From: Nyssa sinensis
Lineage: Eukaryota; Streptophyta; Magnoliopsida; Cornales; Nyssaceae
DNA: 64,000 bases
Direction: 5' to 3'
NCBI GenBank assembly: GCA_008638375.1
Contig: CM018041.1
Location: 3,525,501-3,589,500 of the forward strand
This document shows positions 49,389-61,326 of the stretch, piece by piece. Within the stretch, counting starts at the first letter, position 1. Every line of letters begins with the position of its first letter. The position numbers were made by a program, and so were the translations under genes. The notes under the pieces were generated by a model. It did no database searches. It was not told where the DNA came from and saw only the letters and a list, made by a program, of their open reading frames with translations.

Positions 49389-52300
49389 TTATTCAACATG
49401 TCTATATCCTTACTTTTTTGAAAAGTTACATGTCAGAGTGTCCACGTCATGTCATATCCGTGTCCCGTGTCCATATCCTTGCTTCTTAGGTGTGGAGGAT
49501 CATACCTTACTATCTAATGTGGAGTATTTGGAGGGAGTGTAACATGTGAAATTTTGAGAATGTGGAGATACCTATTCATAGATATTGATACATTTCTTCT
49601 TTTTTTTAATTTCGGCGCAATATCCCGATTATGTATTTGCTTTTATGGATTTTTTGGGAGACGAACTAATCCTATTCTGTCTCCGTATAAGGCTTGCGCC
49701 CTTTCTGGTGCTTTTTATTTTAACACAATTACATCTTACTTATCAAATATATATATTTCTTTACTTAAACTACACATATAACAGCACCATCTTTACTACA
49801 AATGATAAAAAAATAAATAAATTTTTAAACTATAATTAAAAATTGTATCCATGTTTAATTTGAACTTTATATGTACCTATACCTCTGCCCCTTCTCATCT
49901 CCTCGCTTCTTTGCAAGCTGTCCAGATATTCTGAACCAGACTACTTAAATCATCCACTGAAGAGAAGCTTCTCCAGTTTGGTGACAAGCCCATATCCAGA
50001 TTCAAGAAAGTGTAGCCTTATGTTCTAAAATTAATGTTTTTGTCATATAGTGAGTTGTAGAATTGCATCACTGGTGTATTGAAGCTTGACAACGGCTATT
50101 GATATAAATCGACTATATAATCCAAATGCTCCCAAGATAGTGGTGGTATCAGAAGTGGAAGAAAGGAGATATCAAAATCAACCTTAAATTTTAATTCAAT
50201 AAATTATTTGATAATTCAACGGTTAGGATGGTCACTATATCAAGAATATTCCTCCCCATGTCCTAGTTTAGCACAATTAATTTGATAGTGAGTATATAAT
50301 ATCATCCTATATTAGTATTACTTGATACTTGAGCAATAAAAGTCAATGCCACTGGATTTGGAGAAAGTGTGCGTCCATCTTGACAGAGAGAAGTCTGAAG
50401 TTCAATTTAATAAGAGGATGGTTTGACCAAGTGATAATTTTAATTGAGAAATTAAAGAATCCCCTTTCTCTCAATCACTGCGCTGCCCACTAAACCAAAT
50501 CAGCCAAATTAAAGAGCATAAAGACAATCTTTCACCAGTAAAACAATAAGGGAATTAGATTCCTCTTCTGCTGCAAACAGAGAGGTCAATTTGATGATTG
50601 GCGCTTACCTGCATAGCTGTTCGGTCGAGATCTTCTTCCTTGATTATATAATCATCAGGATTGATGACTTCACCAAAATCATCCCATTCAGAGGAATTTT
50701 CATAAAAGGGAAACATTGGGGCAACACTAGAGGAAGGTGGAACAAATCCATCAAGTAATATGTCCCTGTACCCACCACTAGTTGGACCAGCAACTGCAAT
50801 GAACAAACGGATCAATTTTTTTTTATGAGTAACAAACAAGTCAAATTTAACATGCACACAAGTTTAAAAAATATAATTTAAAAAAAAAAACTTACAAATT
50901 TAATTGTGCTCTGTAGTTTGGAAAAAAATTAGCACAGAATATCCAAATCAATGTACTTTAACAGACTACATAAGACCATGAGAGGGGAATATCACTGCTA
51001 AAAATAAAAACATGTAACTTAGTTGAAGGTTATTTGGGCAGAAGATCCATTCAGTATTCAAGTTCCACACCTATTTTCAAATCAGATGTATTTTAACAGA
51101 CAAGACAGAATCACAAGGGCCACCAACTATGTAAAAAAGGTGCCATTGAAGAGTATAAAATAAGAATTTGTTGAGACAAGAAATACCAAACCATATGCGG
51201 AATACATATCTGTAATGCTTTATAAATTTGTGTGTCACTCATAAAGGCAAACACCTTTTCTTAATTAAAATTGAAAGAAAAAGAAATAGAAAAAAGTGGA
51301 AAGGCAAAAATCAGGATGAGGAGGGCATCCATTAAAGTTTTGAATGTTGAAATAGGTCTAATACAGGATGTTAAAGCCACTAGATCAAAGCCAAAGCCCA
51401 ATTCACTCAATGCAATTCAGAGCCAGCAGTACAACGAGTTGCCAAAGGAGAGGCTGTGACACCAAAAATTGTATCACACTTCACAACACCATTAAAACCT
51501 AATAAATAAAAAAGTCTCCAAATGTCACCACCAATCTTTTGCCTACACCTTGGAATTCACCATCCAGGATTAACATCATGAAAATGGCCCCTCTATAGGC
51601 GAATAGAACTCAGGTGGGGCAACAAATACAAAGCATACCAATATTATACCATGCTTAATACAGAGCTTTATTGTTGTCATGCATGACTTCATAAAGGCAT
51701 AAAGTAATTCCAGGTTAGTGGAATTGAACTCACAAGAAAGTGATTTGAAGAAGATGAACAATCAAGACATTAAGAAAACTTATATTCTATTTTCCAAATA
51801 GAGAGATGATGTTGATTCTTAGACAGTTAGATCCAATTAAAAGAAATGCAGCTATCCTTGAAATGAAATCAAGCTAATAGCTTCATTGTTAAATGTCTAG
51901 AAAAAGTATAAATATTGTTTTAAGTACAACCAAAAGAGAATGCACAACCAAAAAACAATGCAAGTGTTTCAAATAATCATGCCATATGTAAGAAATTGGC
52001 CATATACATAAGGTAATAATAGTCTCACCATGAGAATAATATGAATTTACATGCACAAATAAAAATACGCACACGTGCACATGCACACAATAAAAATACG
52101 AAAAATTAAGCTACTCTAACGCCATGCGCCTTTCTATATCAAACAAAAAAAAATATTTAGGAAGATTCAAAATGCAGCCACTATACTGACCAATTTTAGA
52201 AGGGAACAGCTATCTGCACTCCATTTATATACACTTTAGCTCCAAAATAATATTATTTTAATGATAAAAATGTGTCTTTTTGGAGTGCAGGTGAAGAATC

Positions 52301-55300
52301 AGGAGCGGGAATAGAGACAGCCTTTTACAATTACCCATAATCTATTTAAAAGTAAAATCCTGCATTTTATAGAATGTGAATCAGGTGACCTTAAACTTTT
52401 ATATTTTTATAAGTAAATTCAAGTGATCTTTAAACAATCCAACTTATAATAGTTTAGTAATTGTGAATCAAATAGATTTATAAAAACTACTATAGCATTA
52501 ACATTATTTAACTATATCAATTCCCACTTTGAGTCGAACTCTTTGATATTTTATTTTTATATTTTGAAATGTCGAAGCATTATTTTGTTTCATAATGATT
52601 TTCTTTTCATAAATATGGATATTATTGTTCTTGAAATTTCTTTTGAAACTAATTTTTTTCACAACCCTTCTTAAACTTATGTTATTTTCCATTATTATTT
52701 GCAATTTGGGCCCACAGATAGTTTAATTTAATAATGGAATAGGGAATCAGTCTTGCTATGCTCACTGACATCTTTAATGATACCAGCTATGTACAGGAAA
52801 ACAATAACAAGACACCAGCTATGAACAGAAAGCAGCATTTTGTAACTTTAATTTGCACATCAAGACCAACAAGCTCTAGCTTGGTTGGTATCTCCTCAAC
52901 CTCTCCGTATGAGAGGTTGAGGGTTCAAGTCCCCTTAAGGGGCAAAGTGGGTGTGTGTGATTTACCTATCAAAAAAAAAAAAAAATTTGCACATCAAGAA
53001 ATAAAAGAAAAATACCATCTGATAGAGCATGGGTACTGCTAGTATCAACAACCATTGGATCGCCCATGGTAAGATCAGGTCCATGAGAAGACTTTGATTC
53101 GTCCTCTTTGATAAGACTAGCTTTGAGAGCTTCCTCCTTTTTTATTCGGTTTTGCTCTTCTTCATAAGCAGCCAACTCTTCTCCAACCAAAGGAACCCTC
53201 TTGGACATGGTGACCTTAACAGCTTTAGGAGGTGGATCTGCCTGAAGCATGCGGGCCAAGGTGGCAAACTACATAGACAATTCAAGGAGTCAACCCATGC
53301 ATATATACTACCATAAAATAAAATAAGACACCCAAAGTAATATATTTGCATTAAATCATGCAATAGACGTGAATGATACATATGGGAAAGGCTATGTAGA
53401 GAAGTAAAGAGAACCCATAGAGGAACTAATTGAATGTGGATGTGTGTATAGAATGATACACGGAAAAGGTATGTAGAGAATTAATATATTTACCAGAAAT
53501 CATGATTATTTATGTAGCCCATCGAAAAATCAGGTTTAGGAAAACAATTCCTTAAGAGTTTCTTCTATTACATTGACACCAAAGTTCAAATCTACGTTCA
53601 CTGTGCATCTGATTTCTTTTTTTTCTTTTTTCTTTTTTGATAAGTAAAAGTGAATATTTATATAAATATAAAAGAGAATTACAAGAAAGGGTTACATCAA
53701 TTTCATAGATAAATTGAACTCCTTGGCCATCAACAAAAGATTGTTTTTTCAGTAAACGTGACTGTAGTAACCCAGTTGGTTTGTTGGATAGAGAAGGAAG
53801 GGGGGGCGGGGGGGAGAAGAAGAAGAAGCTTTTGACGAACAACATTTTCTTGAAAGTTGCAAGCAGGGCTAAGCTGTGATGCAAAAATTATCCAACCAAA
53901 AAAAAAAAGGAAGAAGAAAGAAAAAAGAAAAGAGGTGATATAATTCCTTATTGAGGATCAAACATATGAATGTCAAATTTTTTTTTTCTCAAAAAATAAA
54001 TAAATGGGAAAAGCACTAGTTCCTAAACTGGGAAAAAGAGTCACCTTATGAAGAAATGAAATGAATGGCAGGAAATGGCATGGAAATTCTTTTGATTGAA
54101 CAATGTGTATCAAATGCACCATAAATGAGAAAACCTTTACACCTTTTTTCCCCACCCAGAAAAATGGACTGCAAAATGCAGTTTCCCAAACCAGAAAATT
54201 TCCAGCCCTCTTGTTGATCAATATGGAAGGCTATCAACTGAAAACGCTCCAACATTAAAGAGGAGAGGGATGTATTGTGAATTTTAAGCTATCAAAAACT
54301 GAAGCTTTCGGAAACAACACGCCTTTTTTGCCAATTAGATCATTCATGACATCAGAATTCGGGGGAAATAAAAAAGGGGGGGTGGGGATTTAGCTTGAAG
54401 TTAATAGGTAGGCAACCTAGAGCACTTACCTGGCCTCTTTCAGTGAAAAGCACAAGGTTCTTGACATCAGCAGCCCATGCAACGAATATATCATGTGAGA
54501 AACCCGCTTCTAGACTGGCCATGGATGCTAGAACAATCTAAATAAAATGTATTAGCCAATACCATCAGAGATAATAAATCAAGATATTATGATGCTCTAC
54601 TCTTCAGAGTAAATAGGTAATCTAACCTTTGGACCATCTGGAACTTTCTCAAGTTCACTCTCGTTGATTAAAAGAGTAACATGCCTGCAAGTTGGGGCAT
54701 AAATGCATAGTAAGGGAATGTACCCTTGATAAAATTTCTAAAAGAAAGAACAGAAGTTTGCATGAAAAGAAGTCTCAATGACACAGATGATCGCATAATA
54801 AAAAACGCAAGCTAGAGCAGTGACAATCCAGGGCAGAAGTAACAGAATATTCTCCAAAATAATTTAAAAAAAAAAATCTTACTTCAGAAGAAAAGCATTG
54901 TCACGTGTGTGTTCAAAGGACTTCGCTATAGAATCACTCATCCACTCAAGGAAACTCTTGACATAATCAACGGTGCTTGATGCAACATATGTGAGAAAGA
55001 ATATGGGATAGGTCAAGTGTTGTTGTACCCAGTACTGCAATTTTCAACAAGAATTAATATTTAGTTTTATTAGATTATAGATAATAATCTTTTGCTATAA
55101 TACAATAATACTTCTTTTAAAAAAATAGATAATGATGTCCGCAGGGGGGTGGATATCAAAACATATGCACAAACTAACCTGCTCCAGTATTAAGAGTAAC
55201 TCCAATACTCGACCAGCAGTATCAACAGGTAGCAATACATTTCCATCCGCCCTTAAAGTTCTTAGTATGGCATCTACAATACATAAAGAAAGATGGAAGA

Positions 55301-58300
55301 TGGAAAAGGAAAAACAAAATATGAAAATGAAAACAAAATCAGCATCTGCACCTGCACCTGCAGAACCATCAGATATATCTGATAACAGTTTTTGATTATT
55401 TTTATGAGTCTTGTTCCTTTAAGAGGAATCTTAACACTTCATTTATAGTGTTGATTCCTAAAAAGGAAAGGGCGGACTGCATCAAGGACTTTAGACCTAT
55501 TAGTTTGGTGGGGAGTTTATACAAGTTAGTAGCTAAAGTGAGCGAAGTGGGAAGAATAGTCTCTACAAGCCAGGATGCTTTTGTAGGAGGGAGACTGATT
55601 TTTGATGCGGTTTTCATTGCGAATGAATGTGTTGACTCAAGGAGGAAGAGAAGGGAAAAGGGATTGGGGTGTAAATTGAATATTGAGAAAGTGTTTGCTA
55701 CTGTAAATTGGAACTTACTCCTTTTACTACTTACCAAGATGGGCTTCAGTGAGAAGTGGAGGAAGTGGATAAAGTTTTGCATATCAACAATGACTTTCTC
55801 GGTCTTGGTGAAAGGTCCCAACGGGCTTTTTCCAATTTTCTCGTGGTTTGAGATGAGGGGATCCTTTATTCCCTTTTTTGTTTGTGATAGTGATGAAGGC
55901 TTTGAGTAGGATCCTCTATACCCTTTTGAATAGCTTTCCACACACCACAACCGCATGCTTCCAATAAGCTTTTCAAGAACCACTCCCCTTCGTCACACCC
56001 ATATTTAGCACAAATAACATTACGCTATAGTGTAATCCTCGGTTGCATCATTTCCCCAAAGCGCTTAATTAAAATAATTTAAATCTTTAAATCCCAAACC
56101 CCCTTTCCCCAGTGTTAATTTTGGTGATGGATTGTACAGCTATTGCTTTTTGGGGGGAAAATTTGAAGTCCATGCTTTAGAATTAACTTTTTTGATTGGG
56201 AGTTGGAGGAGGTGGAGTTGATGGTCTTATTGACTCATGTAGTTTTGGGGGAAGGAAGGGAGGATGGGATCTAATGGAGAGAGGCTCGTGGTGATCAGTT
56301 CACTGTGCATTCTTTTCGCAGGAGGTTGGTTAGTGGCAAGAACAACTCTTTCCCTTGGAGGTTGATTTGGAAGTCTAAAGTTCCCATCAAAGCTGCGTTT
56401 TTTGCTTAGTCGGCGGTTCTATTCTCAAAACAGATAATCTTTAGAGAAGAGACCAATCAAAAAAATAATATTCCGAAAAGAGGGTTTTGCCACCCTAGTT
56501 GTTATTGTTTGTGCAAAGAAGAGCAAGAAACGATGAATCATCTTTTAGTTCGTTGTAAGATTGCTTGGGGATGCTTGGAATTTGCTTCTTTCCCTTTTGG
56601 CTGCCAATGGGTGATACCGGCCTCAATTAAAGAGGTTTTTTTTAGGTGGAGGAGTAAGAGGATTAAAAAAGAGGTGAAGATTGCTTAGAGAATGGCCCTT
56701 TTATATCTCGTGTTGTATTTATGGCAGGAGAAAAATAGGACGACTTCTGAAAGGGTAGAGCTCCCCCTTGGAGATTCAAAGATAATTTCTGACTAATTCT
56801 CTTTTTTTGGATTAAAAAAGAATATCCTATGTATTTTTATAGACTAGTTGATTTTTGGGAGAATTTTAGGCTTTAATTTTTGTAGCCAGTCCTTTTTTGT
56901 AATTAGAGGCTACCCTTTTCGGGCACCTTTGTCAATTGATACCGATAAAATATATATATATATATATATCTAATGAAGGGGAAAAAAAGAGCAAAAACGT
57001 ACATTATATCATAAGACGACAATATTCCACTGAAAAGAATTAAGAAAATGATCAAAGGAAAAAAAAAATACCTAGAAATTCTTGGTCCCTTTGACGTCTT
57101 GAAGGCTGATTATTTAAAGCATTATAGGCATCTGTTATCAGAACAGCAGGCCGGACAAAAGATTCTAGAACAGTTCCATTCAAATGCCTGATAAACCACA
57201 CAAGTGAGTATACTTTTGGCTTGTCTCCAAACAAATATATATATATATATATATATAAATAATATTCACATATAAGTAGTTTCAATTTGAGGGGATTAGT
57301 TTATAGGGCACCTCTCTTTCCGATGGTTGAAGTCAACAGCATATATAACATCTTCCCCATCTTTTGTTATCTTCCAAACAGTACCTCCCAATAGGTGCCC
57401 AGCAACATGAGGAGCAATAACAATTCCTTCTCCTTTGCCTAACATGAGTTACAAGGTTTTAAAAGCCAAGGCAAGTAAAGAAAAGTAGAAAGGGTCTATT
57501 ATGAGAGCATCTAAATTCAAACCACATTGGAACTACCCCTGTTGGATCTACAATCTTTTGATCCTCTTGACCTTTGATAGAATAAAGAGTGGTGATCAGG
57601 TGGGCTGAAGCTCAGCTATGGTTAAGATAAAGCCAAAAGTAAAAGTAAAATGGACTACAAAAGGAAAACTTAGACAAGGAAGAAATTAGGCTGAACTTTC
57701 TGCTTTTAAAATGAATCAAATTCTGACACGTAATCAATAAGCAAAGCTTGAGGGCATCTGATGATCATCTCACCCAATGTACACGAGGAGAGAGAATTAA
57801 AAAAAAAGGAGTGGATGGCAGACCGAAAACCACCCCCCCCCCCTTGGCGAAAAAAAAAATCTCCACAAACCGAAATAAAAGCACTGAAAGAAGGCTGCCA
57901 TGCATGTTTAATAAAGATTAAGCAAAACAAGATAATTGTAGAGACACCTACCAGAGAGGTGATAATTCTGAGAGTATGTTAGTCTAGTCACATTTTGGAA
58001 TGCAGAATCGATATCATCCAATGTAAACAACTCAAAGTCTGATACTTGCTGCAAAGGGAGAGATGCAATTAGGAATGTCAACGAACTTATATGTATACAA
58101 AACACAGAACTCACAACCACAAAAAAAAAAAAAAACAAAAACAAAAAAGTTAAGCTGGTTATAGAAATTAATGCGAGCTCCAAGCACTACGATACGGGAA
58201 ACAAGGTGATGGCAGAAATGTGTTTATACTAGCTCTCTCTTTGCTCCAAACAAACTTGATATTTTTTTTTTTTTTTTTGAGTGGTACTCCAAACAACCTT

Positions 58301-61288
58301 GATTAGGATACAGGGAAACAAGATGATGGCAGAAATGTGTTTATATTAGCTTTCTCTCTTCCTTGTCAATTTGGGGGGCGACCAGTTTGAATTGCTTCGC
58401 CAAAACCAAGCAATTATAAGATTAATTAATTAAAAAGGGGAAGCAGATCAAATTGAATAGCTCATGATCACTATACATAGAAGCATAAGGTTCTTGAAAT
58501 GCAAAGAGGAAAGTTAAATGGGTGATCTGAACCATCCACCTTTTTCTCAAGGACCAGGACTTTCCTGATCAGTAAAGGTTTGTGGTTTAAAGCTGACTTT
58601 CTGTATTAAGCATGGCACAGAAGTCCACTTTATGTGCATTATCATATATAACTGTATGAATTTGGGCTTTGCATTTGGTTCTCTTAGGGCGGAAAAGTAT
58701 AAGAGAAATGAGTTCCCAATATCAAATGAGCCTCTTACCCACTACTGGAATTAGCAACAGTTTATGGTAGACCCCTCAACTGCCACCGACTTGCCCTTAA
58801 AGAACTTTGGCATCTTTCAAAACGGTTGAGCCAAACCTAGGAGTCAGTTGTAAAATATTCTCGAATCTGATAGATCAATTTGATCCATAAACCCATGCTC
58901 AACTAAATGGATCCCAATCACAGGTACATACATATATCCCTATAAGAATAAATTTTATACATAAATAAACATATTCGATCAGGTTGGTTTTATGAACAAA
59001 AAATACCCACACAAAAAAAAAAAATTCGATCAGGTTACTCGGGTTACCAAGCCTGTCACGGTGAAAATAGGGTTGTGTCATGTATACAAGGAGTTTGAAG
59101 ATCGGGACAGGCTAGAGGTGCATTTGACCTAATCACTTTGGTCAGTTTAAATCAGTAAGCACTACCTCACCCTAAAGCAAACACAATCACATCAAAATCA
59201 TAGCGCAAATGAATCAACTTAGTCAAACCACAGCTACAAATCCACGTAATCATTCCAAAACATTTCCATGACAAACTCAACTTAACAAATACTACCCTTA
59301 TCAAATGAAGTCATAGCATGCAATGAGATGTATCAACTCATAACAGCCAAAGTAACTACTAGTCAGTTTGGAGGGATTTTACATTAGTAAAAGATTTCGG
59401 AGAAAACAATGCAGCTGGATTTTCTAAAAGAAAATTCACTCTTCTCCAAGTTTTTTTTTTTTTTTGCCGGGGGGGGGGGGGGGGTTTGAGGATAACCGGT
59501 TAAGAAGCACAGACACGACATTTCACAAAAAAGTAGGACACAGATACGTCTGGGACTCGTTGAATACATATATGATATATTTATATTTTTCATATGATCA
59601 TATAATAAAAACCTAGTATCATTTCAATTAAAATTAACATAAAAACATATAAACTACCAAAATATTATTAAGATGTTATAATAACAAAGATATTAAATTT
59701 TTACTTCTCTATTTAATCATCAACATCCGTGATTCAAGTTCCAAAACAAAGTTACTAATTATAACATAGAACATGCGTGTGTAACCAAAAAAAAGAAACT
59801 GAGAACAAGAGGGAAAAAATCCACAAAAAAAAAATGTCCGTAACGTGTCTTGGATTCAAAAAAATACAAAATTTAGAAACTCTTTTTTTGGTTGTCCGAC
59901 ACGTGTCAGGACAGAATAAAGTGTATGTGCTTCATAAGTAACCGGTAATGCGATGGACCTTCAAGAACTTTATGAGCCTCAACAATCTCGAGATGGACCA
60001 TGTCAACAATTGTGCCACAAAATCACTTTCCACATTCAAATTACCTAGGTCCAATGACCTCCAAATGAATATGAATTTTATGTAATAATGTGGCATCTTC
60101 TTTTAACAAAACACAAAACCAAATTAAAATCATTCCATTATAGTATCAATCAATTGACTTATGGATTCATCATAGTTATTAAGCATACTAAAACTACACC
60201 AAGAATTTTTTCAGAATTTATTTATCAAAGAAAATAACAAGAGAAAATTCAGATCATGGTTATCTTCTTGTGATACTAAGCCATTTTTTTAAGTGCTCGA
60301 GAAAATTCAGTATTCCGCTGCTTAAAGTTATGGAACTAATAATAACAGCTCAAAGAAACCCAATAAACAGATCAAAATGTTTCATTTATATCTCAAATTC
60401 CCAGGACAAAATTTCACCTTCCGCGAGAGATAGTGATCATACATAGTCAGTAGGCCTAATCTGTACACAGGCTCTGTTGAATAAACAGGAGCAGAGAGTC
60501 CAAGTTGTTTCATGGCATATGGTAAAGCGCCAAGGTGAAGTGTATCCGAATGTGATAGCAATACAGCATCAATACTTGAAGCCACCCTGACAACCAATTC
60601 AAGCTTTTTTATAAAAGAAACTCCAAGAAATCACAACACGCAGAGGATGAAATCTTATTGACATGGTTAGCATTTTACAATATCTTTGTGACAAAAAAAA
60701 AATCCTAAAATCTAGAAGAAACTTGAACAAAATACATAAAATATTTGTAATCAAAACTCAAAAGAGCAATTAAAAACAATAAAAAAAAGTCTTAACTTTT
60801 GAGCACATCCTTGTTCGTCAGCACCTTTATTTGAGTTAGAAGCATTATAAAAATAAGTAACTTAGAGTAAGTAGGGGGAGATACATGTCTGCATGTGCAT
60901 TAAAAACAAACAAACAATCAATTAATAGCCTTACAATTGAGCTTCAAACAAACAAATGACAGGCTCACTTCACAAGAAAATGGAAGTGGAAACAGAATAT
61001 AGCTCTTTGAGGCGACTGAAGTAGCACCTAACGGGTAAAGTCTCTAGGTGATTGTACCAGAAACCTGGAATCAAATTCCACCTTCGTCCAAGATTTTTTT
61101 TTTTTTTTTTTTGGGGGGGGGGGGGGGGGATATGTTCTACAGGCATGGGGATGCCTACCCTGGTTGTGTAGCCCAGCCATTTGACTAAAAAAAAAAGACG
61201 GGAAAAAATAAATTTAAATGCACAAACACATATACATTTATGAATAAATTATATCCATATAAGTATATATTTAAATTTCTTTGAGCTG

Positions 61289-61326
<38 letters not shown>

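Noticed and set aside
52877..52932. Possible tRNA gene (box A and box B)
   Set aside because: No cloverleaf acceptor stem; the A-run tail and 16-bp duplication identify a SINE.
53552..53884. 110-codon minus-strand open frame
   Set aside because: Overlaps the LINE tail and a poly-G/poly-A region in a CPSF100 intron; low complexity.
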